Shown: one piece after another, positions 15,901 through 23,908 of the stretch
Layout of the letters: every line of letters starts with the position of its first letter
How positions within the stretch are numbered: the first letter of the stretch is position 1
From: Candidatus Omnitrophota bacterium
Lineage (GTDB): Bacteria > Omnitrophota > Gorgyraeia > 2-02-FULL-51-18
Length of the DNA: 40,379 nt
Assembly: GCA_022072175.1 (NCBI GenBank)
Contig: JAJVIE010000008.1
Location: forward strand, 1 to 40,379
Direction: 5' to 3'
The notes under the pieces: generated by a model
Databases searched by the model: none
Told to the model about the DNA's origin: nothing
Seen by the model: only the letters and a program-made list of their open reading frames with translations
Position numbers and translations under genes: made by a program

Positions 15901-18900
15901 TGCAGGGAACGGACGAGGGCGACTGGGTCCTGGACCCTACGGCCGGCTCCGGCGTAACGCCGGCGGAAGCTGTCCGCGCCGGGCGCCGGGCGATCGCGCT
16001 CGAGATCAACCCCGACGTCGTCGAGAACCGCATCATCCCCCGCGTCGAAGCCGCGCTTCGCGAGCGCGAGCGGATGCCGAAGTACAAGCGCATCGCCCGC
16101 GAGTTCGGGCCGAAAAAGGGAAGCCCGGAAGCCATCATCGAGGCCGCGAAAAAAGAGTTCGGCACGACGCCGTACTTCGAGGGCGCCGGCTACATGACGC
16201 CGGACGGCGAACTCCTGGACTTCTCCGAACAGAACGACGGCGGCGACGCCTTCACGCGCTCGCTCGATCATCGCGCCATCGAGCGCATCCTGCCGAAAAG
16301 TATGCTCGCGGACCCCGTGAAAGTCATGGGAGCGCGTTCTCGTAATATGTTCAAGTTCATGGAGTTAGGGAACATCCGGCTTCAACTGGACGGCTTCCAA
16401 GCGATCGTGCGGCCGACGCCGGCGCAGGAGCGAGCGCTCGCCCGCTTCATCCGCCAACTCCAAGAGGGCGGCTTCGACGTCAACATCGACGTCGGGACCG
16501 GCGACGAGGCCAGGTCCTTTTCGTTCGGGACCGAGATGAGCCCGGCCTCCATCCTCGAAGAAGTCCGCATCGCCTTCGACGAAACCTATCCCAAGTACAA
16601 GACGATCGCGCCGCCGTTTTTCTCCGCGCTTGAGCGCGTCATCACCGAGAAGATGCCGAACGCGGCGCCGGCCTCGATGGTCAAGAACCTCGTCGATCCC
16701 GCGAAGGGCTCCGGCGTCTCCCAGGGCGAGCTTGACTGGGTCGGCCTCGACCAGTTCCTCGAAGGCAAGGAGAAGGTCACGAAGGACGAGGTCCTGGCGT
16801 TCATCGCCGCCAACGGCATCAAAATCAGGGAGATCGTGAAGCGAAAGGGCATCCTCTCGCCGGAGGCCGAAGTTCTCAAGAAGGCGTCCGACGATGCCGC
16901 CGCGAAGTTCACAGAGGCGCACGACTCGATGAAGCGCGTGATGAAGCAGATCGAGGCGCAACCGAAATACCAGGAGGCGTACAACGCCTGGAAGAACCTC
17001 GACATCGAGCGCGAGCCCATCCGCGAAAGAGCGCGGGAGCTTGTCGAGAAGAACGACAACCTGGGCTTCGACTTCGCACGAGAGGCGATGGGCGCCATTC
17101 AGGAGGACGACTTTTCTTCCGCCTTCCCGGACGCGCCGGCAGAACTAAAGACCCTGGGCCGCGAGCTTCGGCGTCTCAATAAAGAAGTGAGCCGGCTTCG
17201 CGGCGTCTACAACGACCTCATCGACCAGGACCCGGCCTACGTCCGGGCGAAGGAAACGAAGGACCTGGCGGAGATCGCGGCCGAACGCGCCCGTAAAGCG
17301 TTCGTCCAGGAAGCCAACAAGGACGAGCCGGAGCATGAGCGGCATACCGAGCCCGGCGGAACGAACTACCAGGAACTCCTTCTCACGCTCGTCGACCCGG
17401 ACGGCGGCGACATCTTCTCCGGCCCTGGCGCTCACTTCAAAGAGGCAAACATTCTCGTCCACGTCCGCATGAAGGACCGCGTCGACGCCGACGGCAACAA
17501 GGTCCTCTTTCTCGAAGAAGTTCAAAGCGACTGGCATCAAGAGGGGCGCGAGCAGGGGTATAAGTCCAAATACGACCCGACGCTTTCGGGAGATGAAGGA
17601 CGTGAGCTTCGCCGGCTTGAGAAGGAGCAGGGGGAGGCGTTCAACGAGGTCGTGAAAAAGGCGGAAGCCGCCGGCGTGAACGCCGACTCAATTTTCCCGG
17701 CGATCATGGGCTATTTGAAGGAGGACTGGGAATATCACAAGAAGGACGAGTTCTACAAGTACCGCCCGTTCGTCGAGTCCTCCTGGCCCATCGCAAAGCA
17801 AAAGCGTCTTAATGAGCTATCCTCGAAAGAAACCGAACTTCGGCGTGCTTCTGAACGGCCGGATGCCGTACCGGACGCGCCATTCAAAAAGAACTGGCAC
17901 GAGTTCGCCATGAAGCGGATGCTCCGGTGGGCCGCTCAACACGGCTATCAGAAGCTCGCCTGGACGACCGGCACGATGCAAGCCGAACGGTGGAATCAGC
18001 TTTCGGAGATCGCGGACGTGCAGGTCACGACGTCGAAGGGGAAGGGCAGTCGCGGATGGGGCATCGAAGCGCACTCGTCCGACGGCGGCCTCGAAGTGAG
18101 CCAATGGGTCAACACGCGGGCGGACCTTGAAAAACTGGTCGGCAAGGAACTCGCCGACGTCATCGCTCCGATGGAAGGCAAGCCCACGTCGCAGGTCCTC
18201 GCGGAAAATCATCCCCTCGTGAAAGACTACGAGGGAGCGATCCTCGTCGTGCCGGAGACGCCGGTCAAAATCGGCGGCGAGGGCATGAAGGGCTTCTACG
18301 ACAAGATGCTCGTCGACTTCCTCAACAAGTACACGAAGAAGTGGGGCGCGAAGGTGGGCCAGGTCGAGCTTCCGATCCCCGTCGGGACCGGCAAGGGCCG
18401 GCTCCGCTTCGAGGTCCACGACCCGGAGGGCAACGTCTACGACGCCTTCGAGACGCGCCAGGCGGCCGAAGAAGCGGCGAAGAACGCCGGCAAGGACTAC
18501 TACGTCGCCGGCAAGTCGTTCGAGGACGTCGCCGTTCACTCCATCGACATCACGCCGGCCATGTTCGACTCCGTTATCCACGAGGGGCAGAAGTTCTCGA
18601 CCGGCTACACGAAGGCCGCCGGCGAGAAAATCCGGCTCACGGTCGAGGCGAAGAAGCTCGTCAACGAACTCCTGCCGGAAGCGAACCTCAAGTTCGAGCC
18701 CGACATGATCGAGCTTCCCGGCGGCGAGATGGCCGTCGGAATGTGGTTTCGCGACACCGTTCACCTGGTCATGGGCCAGGGCCCGGACATCGCCGCCCAC
18801 GAGGTCGTTCACGGCTTCCTGGACAAGTTCGCTACGACCGACGAGAAGCGTGCGGTCCTCAACGAAGCGAAAAAGAACTGGGGCGCGAAGGACGACCGCG

Positions 18901-21302
18901 ACGCCGAAGAAATGGTCGCCGACGGCTTTTGGGAATACCTCAACAAGAAGCGCCAGGGCAAGCCCGCGAACGTCATCCTGGGACATCGTCTTTCCGGCGC
19001 CATTCAGCGCTTCTTCGAGCGCGTCTACAACCTGCTCCGCCGCTTTTTCGACAAGTCCTACGACGGCGCCATCCGGTCGCTCTACGACTCCATCCTTGAG
19101 CGCCGCCGGCCGGCACGTCGACCGGACCGCATCTACACCGGCTTCGCCGAGTCGCTTCGCGCAAAGAAGGCGCCCGAACGCGGCGGCGAGCCGCGCCGCG
19201 TGAAAGACATCCTTGAGGGCTTGAAGTCCATCGAGTCCAAGAAGTCGGAGACGACCGGCGGCTCGCAGGACGAGATCCAAACGCCGGCCGACGCGAAGCA
19301 GTCCGCCTCGCTCTATCAGCAGGTCCGGGACCTTTTCGACGGCGGCGACGTGCCTCCCGGCAAGGTCACGTTCGCCCAGGGCGCCTTCGAGGGCTTGAAG
19401 GACATCACGAGCTTCGCCATCGGCGCCCGCGACGCCTTCCGCAACTTCGAGGCCGTTTTCTCCGAGCGCTACCCGGACCTGGTCGACCGCTATATGTACG
19501 CCCTGGTCCAGTCGAACGCCGCCCGCGTGGACATGGACCGCGCCTGGCTCGAACGCTTGAAGAATGAGGTCGTGGCCCTGGGGATCAAGAAGGGCTCGAA
19601 GGAGTCGGCCGCCGTACAAAACTACGGTGAGGGCAACATCACGTTCAACGACCTCGTGAATCAGTTCGGCATCGAGGGCGCCTCCAAAATCCGCAAGGCC
19701 GACGAGTGGTTTCGCTCCGCCTACGACGAGCTTTTGGACCGCGTCAACGGCGCCATGCGCCGCATCTACCCGAACCGGCCGGACAAGCAGATCCCGCGCC
19801 GGAAGTCGTACTACCGCCACTTCCGCGAGTTCTCCGAACTCTCCGGCCTCAAGACCATCTTCGAGACGCCGGCGAACATCTCGTCCCAACTGGCCGGCAT
19901 CACGCAACACACGAAGCCGAAGTCCCGGTGGCTCTCCTTCGCTCAACAGCGCCTCGGCCTGGCGACGAAGGTCGACGCCGTCGGCGGCTTCCTGGACTAC
20001 CTGCCGGCCGCGAGCTACGCGACGCACGTCTCGCCGCACATCGTAAAGTTCCGGCAACTGGCGAAGTCCCTGCGCGACGCGACGGAAGGGTCGAACAACC
20101 TCAACAATTTCATCGAGTTCCTTGAGGACTACGCGAACGACCTGGCCGGCAAGTCGTCGCCGCTCGATCGCGTCCTCATCAAGTACATCCCCGGCGGCCG
20201 CAAGACGCTCCGGCTTCTCGACTGGTTTAACAACCGCACGAAGGCGAACGTCATCCTGGCAAACGCTTCGTCCTCGCTCGCGCAGTTATTCAACGTCCCG
20301 CAGGGCATCGGACACGCGAAGCAGTATTCCGTCGTCGGCGCCGGCGACTCGCTCGCGCAAATCTTCAAGCCGTCGGAGGCGATGGCGAAGTCGGCCTTCC
20401 TCAAGGCCCGCTATGCCGACAGGATTTACGATCAGTTCGACGAGGGCCTTCTCCGCAACACGAAGAACTTCGCCAATTGGATGATGACGGTCGGCGACGA
20501 GATCGGCACGCGCTTCATTTGGAACTCCATGTACCGCCAGGCGCAGGGCAAGAAGATCGCGGACCCCGTGAAGTACGCGGACGACTGGACCCGCAAGATG
20601 GTCGCCGGCCGCTCCGTCGGAGAGGTCCCGCTCCTGCAAAAGTCGAAGTATTTCCAGGTCGTCGCGCCGTTCCAACTCGAAGTCGGCAATTTGTGGTGGG
20701 TCATCGGGGACGAGGTCAAGAAGAAGGACTTCGTGTCGCTCATCATCTTCGCCTGGGCGAGCTTCCTTTTCAACGAGGTCGCCGAAAAGGTGCGCGGCAA
20801 CCGCGTCTCGCTCGACATCATCGACGCCATGCGCGACGCCTTCACGGGCGAAAAGACGGTCGAACAGCGCGTCGGCCGGCTCGCCGGCGAGGTCATCTCT
20901 AACGTCCCCCTGGGGCAGACGGTCGCGGCCGCGTGGCCGGAGTACGGCTTCAAGGTCAACGGCTATCAGATGCCGACCCGGAAACAGCTTTTCGGTGAGG
21001 GCGACCCGACGCGCTTCGGCTCCGGCCTTCTCGTCGTGCGCGGCTTGCAGGACCCCGGCTTCAAGCTCGCGATGCCGTTCGGCGGGATGCAGGTGAAGCG
21101 CTCGATGGAGGGCATCGACGCCTGGAAGAAGGGGTACGTCGTCATCAACCGGAAGCAGGTGTTCTTCGAGCAGGACACGGAGAACCTGGCCCGCGCCTTC
21201 CTTTTCGGAAAGTACGCCATCCCGGAGATCCGCGACTACATGAAACGCCGGGACGAGAAGTCCCAGGAAAGGTACATGGCAAAAAGGAGGGCCCGCCAAT
21301 GA
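12996..21302 (+). CDS. Giant polyvalent / ejection protein (2768 residues) with methyltransferase-like and metallopeptidase-like domains
   Basis: About 8.3 kb, a fifth of the window. Two short repeats open it (YDWSVFDQ at 5-12, YDWDALAQ at 30-37). An Ala/Gly-rich amphipathic region follows (~250-410). At ~750-785 lies a winged-helix-like segment (IKEIAQVTGILEPNVRRIL), then an adenine DNA methyltransferase-like core: DIPYD (~823) in place of the usual DPPY, and LDPTAGSGV (~980) as the SAM motif, with motif IV before motif I. Residues ~1450-1870 match the conserved region of large polyvalent phage proteins (NYQELLL, FLEEVQSDWHQEG, GMKGFYDKML, DITPAMFDSV). HEVVH (1935-1939) with downstream acidic residues (~1968-1975) is a zincin-type metallopeptidase signature. 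The last ~600 residues look like a large polyvalent-protein associated domain, with one hydrophobic stretch (~2580-2595). Its position fits injection with the DNA, as for T7 gp16. Confidence 0.75.
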   Translation: MPARYDWSVFDQPPGKTASGEPAAAPKRKYDWDALAQETLKPARKPVQEGAGQALPPENEVMPQGIRIEGPQEPGYKRFLRGAKETAESAAAGVASGTIGLSESLYRLPEAAARTAAGGLDTFTTFKKEAAARLGDYAAKYKLPAPKPESIDAFLTPFSPVLAKSQEVADALRIAGPLVGRGEIAGKKYGLTFRGRKFGGLSDVADEIHLAQTLLPELHPAFKRNADLAAEADLGMTELLQGRPERMKNVVMDPRAWAGFIGQAVPSLVTAAASGGSLGVMGVMEALDTANDAADFEKRTGIKMSDAEFAQALVQTGAINAKLEAIGLGQVLKKVPARPFLKAIMQRGAAGITEGVTEALQQFNSNWAKKLSYDPSQSLAEGIVPSAMGGMGSGVAFGGRTEAVESGTQAGEGQPNVRIEGPKPSPVELLDSLAETIKEDPNLSPVRKDALIEIVWENRKELMEYFADDRKSPEEILRRIQEIESKNHDQRDPVTQEVVKPAEAISGDEAVESEVLKQDLKVGNHKPSEATMQEKVLDQVAGAIVEGFDQEARSAVVETRMIARKARKSKGPIKGKQTIVAEVRRRGGLTMKSIKAAGYTYQDFKEFGLLGVINNKTGQNMDFMANALLGEDAFRPGKNEGVLDAFMRHLKEKATLAYADAADEMEAEYEKKYQEYVERYGEPEPGEVREADRTAQAQAQSEILSETGGEDAFLDPDEVAGVLRQLDLEEEARGITQKDIVKEIIAKEPKSIKEIAQVTGILEPNVRRILGVGAKDGTFTRVDKGVYVLRQAGQDIAYIQAADASETLPKLVDEGMQFDAVLLDIPYDTPAVRGGNRGANRQYNLMSVDSWRKIAGAIVRGLRTDESPVYYMYSQAKSGMAAMQKYNDVLGEVGLKPVARGEYTKLQLDGVTQVRNMRGDVVLPEGIILLTRSGQFTEKAEARNLNFKLIRPRGYSTEKPAEMIRSLIMQGTDEGDWVLDPTAGSGVTPAEAVRAGRRAIALEINPDVVENRIIPRVEAALRERERMPKYKRIAREFGPKKGSPEAIIEAAKKEFGTTPYFEGAGYMTPDGELLDFSEQNDGGDAFTRSLDHRAIERILPKSMLADPVKVMGARSRNMFKFMELGNIRLQLDGFQAIVRPTPAQERALARFIRQLQEGGFDVNIDVGTGDEARSFSFGTEMSPASILEEVRIAFDETYPKYKTIAPPFFSALERVITEKMPNAAPASMVKNLVDPAKGSGVSQGELDWVGLDQFLEGKEKVTKDEVLAFIAANGIKIREIVKRKGILSPEAEVLKKASDDAAAKFTEAHDSMKRVMKQIEAQPKYQEAYNAWKNLDIEREPIRERARELVEKNDNLGFDFAREAMGAIQEDDFSSAFPDAPAELKTLGRELRRLNKEVSRLRGVYNDLIDQDPAYVRAKETKDLAEIAAERARKAFVQEANKDEPEHERHTEPGGTNYQELLLTLVDPDGGDIFSGPGAHFKEANILVHVRMKDRVDADGNKVLFLEEVQSDWHQEGREQGYKSKYDPTLSGDEGRELRRLEKEQGEAFNEVVKKAEAAGVNADSIFPAIMGYLKEDWEYHKKDEFYKYRPFVESSWPIAKQKRLNELSSKETELRRASERPDAVPDAPFKKNWHEFAMKRMLRWAAQHGYQKLAWTTGTMQAERWNQLSEIADVQVTTSKGKGSRGWGIEAHSSDGGLEVSQWVNTRADLEKLVGKELADVIAPMEGKPTSQVLAENHPLVKDYEGAILVVPETPVKIGGEGMKGFYDKMLVDFLNKYTKKWGAKVGQVELPIPVGTGKGRLRFEVHDPEGNVYDAFETRQAAEEAAKNAGKDYYVAGKSFEDVAVHSIDITPAMFDSVIHEGQKFSTGYTKAAGEKIRLTVEAKKLVNELLPEANLKFEPDMIELPGGEMAVGMWFRDTVHLVMGQGPDIAAHEVVHGFLDKFATTDEKRAVLNEAKKNWGAKDDRDAEEMVADGFWEYLNKKRQGKPANVILGHRLSGAIQRFFERVYNLLRRFFDKSYDGAIRSLYDSILERRRPARRPDRIYTGFAESLRAKKAPERGGEPRRVKDILEGLKSIESKKSETTGGSQDEIQTPADAKQSASLYQQVRDLFDGGDVPPGKVTFAQGAFEGLKDITSFAIGARDAFRNFEAVFSERYPDLVDRYMYALVQSNAARVDMDRAWLERLKNEVVALGIKKGSKESAAVQNYGEGNITFNDLVNQFGIEGASKIRKADEWFRSAYDELLDRVNGAMRRIYPNRPDKQIPRRKSYYRHFREFSELSGLKTIFETPANISSQLAGITQHTKPKSRWLSFAQQRLGLATKVDAVGGFLDYLPAASYATHVSPHIVKFRQLAKSLRDATEGSNNLNNFIEFLEDYANDLAGKSSPLDRVLIKYIPGGRKTLRLLDWFNNRTKANVILANASSSLAQLFNVPQGIGHAKQYSVVGAGDSLAQIFKPSEAMAKSAFLKARYADRIYDQFDEGLLRNTKNFANWMMTVGDEIGTRFIWNSMYRQAQGKKIADPVKYADDWTRKMVAGRSVGEVPLLQKSKYFQVVAPFQLEVGNLWWVIGDEVKKKDFVSLIIFAWASFLFNEVAEKVRGNRVSLDIIDAMRDAFTGEKTVEQRVGRLAGEVISNVPLGQTVAAAWPEYGFKVNGYQMPTRKQLFGEGDPTRFGSGLLVVRGLQDPGFKLAMPFGGMQVKRSMEGIDAWKKGYVVINRKQVFFEQDTENLARAFLFGKYAIPEIRDYMKRRDEKSQERYMAKRRARQ

Positions 21303-21844
21303 GAAATAAGATCAGCGTTCTAATCTTAGCCGCGCTTTTGATGTCCGGGTGCGCGTCTATGAACCCGTTCCACTCCATTCAGAACCCGCCGGCGGAGCCC
21401 CGCAAGATGGCGAAGTGGTCCCAGGAAGAAACGGTCGAGCCGGTCATCGTCGGGGAGGTCGCCGGCAAAGCCGTCGTCGCGAACCGCGTGCATCGGACCT
21501 ACGCGGCCGGCAACGAGGAAACGGCGCCCAAGCGCTCCATCTTCTCGAAGCTCCTGGCCCTGGGGTGGGGATGGGTGATCCTCATGGTCCTCGGCATCTT
21601 CTTCCCGCCGATCGCGGCCATCATGGGACTCTTTAACCGGACGGCGAGCATCGGCATCCAAAAGATCGTAACCGGCGTACAGCACGGCCTCGACAAGTTC
21701 GAGGACTCGCGGACCTACACCGGGAAGGAAGTGAAGGACATGATGTTGACGAAGATGTCCAGGGTCTACAACGACAGCACGAAGGCGCTCGTGAGGAAGG
21801 TCAAGGAAAAGGGCATCCCGCCGGACGACGTGGCGAAGCCCTAA
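21299..21844 (+). CDS. Lipoprotein with an internal transmembrane helix (spanin-like candidate)
   Basis: 181 residues. The start overlaps the giant gene's stop (ATGA). A signal peptide (RNKISVLILAALLMSGC) ends in the lipobox LMSGC, so Cys18 should be lipidated. A second hydrophobic segment (residues ~83-107, around WVILMVLGIFFPPIAAIMGLF) would span the inner membrane. A protein with an outer-membrane lipid anchor and an inner-membrane helix recalls unimolecular spanins, but there the helix is C-terminal, whereas here ~75 charged residues follow it. The lysis role is therefore only a hypothesis. Confidence 0.55.
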   Translation: MRNKISVLILAALLMSGCASMNPFHSIQNPPAEPRKMAKWSQEETVEPVIVGEVAGKAVVANRVHRTYAAGNEETAPKRSIFSKLLALGWGWVILMVLGIFFPPIAAIMGLFNRTASIGIQKIVTGVQHGLDKFEDSRTYTGKEVKDMMLTKMSRVYNDSTKALVRKVKEKGIPPDDVAKP

Positions 21845-21858
21845 TTTGGACAAATTAG
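21841..21858. promoter_or_regulatory. AT-rich perfect inverted repeat
   Basis: An 8-bp perfect inverted repeat with a two-base centre (CTAATTTG, GA, CAAATTAG). It overlaps the stop codon of the lipoprotein gene and stands out as AT-rich in a GC-rich genome. It could be a regulator's operator or a small hairpin. There is no T-run for a terminator and no clear promoter beside it. Confidence 0.4.
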
Positions 21859-21877
21859 TATTCACAAGGAGGACGAC

Positions 21878-22399
21878 ATGAACAACCCGCTAAAATTGAA
21901 CTACGAGGAAATGGCTCTCGGCGCCGCGTTCGGTGCGGCCCTGGGCTTTTTCGTCGGGCCGATCCTGGCCGTCATCGCCGCGCTCGCGTGCGCGTTTCTG
22001 TGGGCCTTCGGCGGCTCCGGCGCCGGCCGCGCCTGGCGCTTCGTGGGCGTGCCGCTCGTGGCCCTGGCCGCGATCGCCCTGGCCCGCGTGCCGGTCGAAC
22101 TGCTCCACGCGCTCGCCTCAACCGGCGCCGCGCTCGGAGTCCTCACGATCGGCTACGGCATCCCGTCGACGCAACCGCCGGACGCCGGCTCGTTCCTCGG
22201 CCGCTTCTTCTACAAGCTCGCCGGGCAGAACGGACTCACGGCGAACCTGCTCACGCGGGGAACGCTCGCGCTTCTTCTCGGCCTGGCGTACTTGCCGCTC
22301 GCATGGGTGAGCGCTCAAGCATACCTGGCGATGGTCGGCGTCATCGTGGCGCTCCATCTCGTCGCCGTGTATTACATCGAAGGGACGTTCACGCTCTAA
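21878..22399 (+). CDS. Polytopic membrane protein (possible holin)
   Basis: 173 residues behind AAGGAGGA (21866-21873). At least four hydrophobic segments are visible: ~13-44 (probably two helices), 56-70, 75-93, then 129-146 and 149-167, separated by short polar loops. Nearly every segment is Ala/Leu/Val/Gly. It lies next to the lipoprotein gene at the end of the structural block, where lysis genes are often found, so a holin or membrane-remodelling role is plausible; no holin family is recognised. Confidence 0.5.
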   Translation: MNNPLKLNYEEMALGAAFGAALGFFVGPILAVIAALACAFLWAFGGSGAGRAWRFVGVPLVALAAIALARVPVELLHALASTGAALGVLTIGYGIPSTQPPDAGSFLGRFFYKLAGQNGLTANLLTRGTLALLLGLAYLPLAWVSAQAYLAMVGVIVALHLVAVYYIEGTFTL

Positions 22400-22407
22400 A
22401 AAAGAGT

Positions 22408-22437
22408 TTGACAAAATGGGGTGGGGGGGAATATACT
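22408..22437 (+). promoter_or_regulatory. Strong sigma70-like promoter of the replication block
   Basis: Consensus TTGACA (22408-22413), an 18-base spacer with a run of seven G, and TATACT (22432-22437). The start site is predicted near 22444, giving a ~17-base leader with AAAGGAGG before ATG 22461. It is the best -35 box in the window and probably drives early transcription. Confidence 0.7.
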
Positions 22438-22460
22438 CCAAACCCGAAAGGAGGAACACC

Positions 22461-22613
22461 ATGACTACGGCCTCGCTCGCGAAGGCGAAAGACGTGAAAC
22501 CCGTAAGCTGTCCGAACGTGGCTTGCGGCTCTCGCGAAGTGCGCTATCGCATCCGCATCAAGAAGTTCTTGTGCCGCAAGTGCGGGCACGAGTGGGAACG
22601 ACGCAAGAAGTAA
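22461..22613 (+). CDS. Small zinc-ribbon protein (50 residues)
   Basis: ATG 22461 lies seven bases after an AAAGGAGG ribosome site, directly downstream of the early promoter. The longer frame to 22416 would begin inside the promoter. Two Cys pairs, CPNVAC and CRKC with a following GHEW, form a zinc ribbon of the kind found in DNA/RNA-binding and host-takeover peptides. Being the first gene of an early operon, it may act on host transcription or replication; that is inference. Confidence 0.65.
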   Translation: MTTASLAKAKDVKPVSCPNVACGSREVRYRIRIKKFLCRKCGHEWERRKK

Positions 22614-22620
22614 ACCTGGC

Positions 22621-22634
22621 CGGCGACGTCGCCG
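22621..22634. promoter_or_regulatory. 14-bp perfect palindrome upstream of the ATPase gene
   Basis: CGGCGACGTCGCCG is self-complementary. It lies in the 71-base gap between the zinc-ribbon and ATPase genes. It could be an operator for a dimeric regulator or an mRNA hairpin; GC-rich palindromes can also occur by chance in this genome. Confidence 0.3.
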
Positions 22635-22684
22635 AGCCGTTGTAAGAAAATCGTACATGGCCCTATGAGCCAAAGGAGAATAGA

Positions 22685-23842
22685 ATGACGCTGTTCCAAG
22701 AAGCAGTCAGCACGCAAGCCAAAGCCAAGATCGGTATTTACGGCGGGACCGGATCGGGCAAAACCTTCACCGCCGCCCTCATCGCGATCGGCCTCCACAA
22801 GCATCTCAACGCGAAGAAGCCCGTGTTCTTTCTCGACACGGAGACGGGCTCCGACTTCGTGCTTCCGATGTTCAAGAAGGCCGGCATCAAGCTCAACGTC
22901 GCCAAAACGCGCTCCTTCCCGGACCTCCTGGAAGGCGTGCGCGTCGCAGAGCGCGAAGGGTCCATCCTCATCACGGACTCCATCACGCACTACTGGGACG
23001 ACTTCATCAAGGGCTACCTCAAAAAGACGGGGCAGAAGTTCGTCGAGATATGGGACTGGAAGCCCCTCAAGCAGACGTGGCAGGAGTTCACGGACCTTTT
23101 CGTGAACTCGGACGTCCACTTTATCATGTGCGGCCGCGCCGCCTCCGTCTACGAGACTTCGGAAGAAGTCAAGGACGGCAAGACGCGCAAAACCGCCGTG
23201 AAGGTCGGGACGAAGATGCGGACGGAGTCCGAAGGCGGCTATGAGCCCTCGCTCCTTCTCGAAATGGAGAAGGTGTTCCTGGGCGCGGACGAGGCCAACG
23301 GGAAGTACGTCCGCGTGTGCCACGTCGTCAAGGACCGCTTCAACGTCATCGACTCGCAGGACTTCGAGAACCCGACGTTCGAGAACATCCTGCCGCACAT
23401 CAACCTGCTCAACCTCGACGGCACGCAACTCGGCATCGACACGAGCCGGACGTCCGAAGGCATTTTTGACGGCTTCGGCAACTCCGACCGCGACCGCCGC
23501 GTGAAGCGCCGGGCGATCCTGTGCGAAGAACTCACCGCGCTCCTGCTCCACTACATCCCCGGCGCCGGCGCGAAGGAGAAGGACGCCCGCCAGGAGATCG
23601 TCTACAAGCGCCTCGGCACGCGCTCGTGGACGGCCGTCGAAAGCGACTGGACCGCCGTGCCTCTCGAAAAGCTCGAAGAACTGATGGCGCAGAAGGACGA
23701 CAAGCCGTCCATCTTCGAGCAGGACTGCATCAAGGAGGCGGAACGCCTGGGCGCTCCGCCGGCCGCCGCTCCGAAGCCCGCTCCCGCTCCTGCGGCTCCC
23801 GCCGCAGAAAAGCCGGCTCCGAAGGCGAAGTCCAAAAAGTAA
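22685..23842 (+). CDS. RecA-like AAA ATPase, Sak4-like recombinase (AAA_24 family)
   Basis: 385 residues behind AAAGGAG. Walker A is GGTGSGKTFTA (residues ~20-30), a Walker B-like strand is SILITDSITHYWDD (~97-110), and VHFIMCGRA (~145) is the next core strand. This layout is that of phage AAA_24 nucleotide-binding proteins, which include Sak4 single-strand annealing recombinases. It is longer than typical Sak4 because of an Ala/Pro-rich, probably disordered C-terminal tail (last ~30 residues). Its neighbours are a zinc-finger protein and a helicase, consistent with recombination-dependent replication. Confidence 0.7.
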   Translation: MTLFQEAVSTQAKAKIGIYGGTGSGKTFTAALIAIGLHKHLNAKKPVFFLDTETGSDFVLPMFKKAGIKLNVAKTRSFPDLLEGVRVAEREGSILITDSITHYWDDFIKGYLKKTGQKFVEIWDWKPLKQTWQEFTDLFVNSDVHFIMCGRAASVYETSEEVKDGKTRKTAVKVGTKMRTESEGGYEPSLLLEMEKVFLGADEANGKYVRVCHVVKDRFNVIDSQDFENPTFENILPHINLLNLDGTQLGIDTSRTSEGIFDGFGNSDRDRRVKRRAILCEELTALLLHYIPGAGAKEKDARQEIVYKRLGTRSWTAVESDWTAVPLEKLEELMAQKDDKPSIFEQDCIKEAERLGAPPAAAPKPAPAPAAPAAEKPAPKAKSKK

Positions 23843-23847
23843 ACCAA

Positions 23848-23896
23848 CGACTCCGGTCGGGGCCTGTGCGGGTCCCGGCCGGCGTCGTATTTTTTT
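23848..23896 (+). terminator. Intrinsic terminator or attenuator before the 23909 gene
   Basis: GGTCGGGGCC (23855-23864) pairs with GGTCCCGGCC (23871-23880) using two wobbles, extended by CGAC/GTCG outer pairs, and is followed by seven T (23890-23896). It ends only 12 bases before the next ATG, with the ribosome site starting right after the T-run. It probably reduces rather than abolishes downstream expression. Confidence 0.7.
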
Positions 23897-23908
23897 CGGG
23901 AGGATGAC

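Noticed and set aside
22641-22670. TTGTAA with TATGAG 18 bases later, before the ATPase gene
   Set aside because: The -10 is poor, and a far better promoter lies 230 bases upstream.
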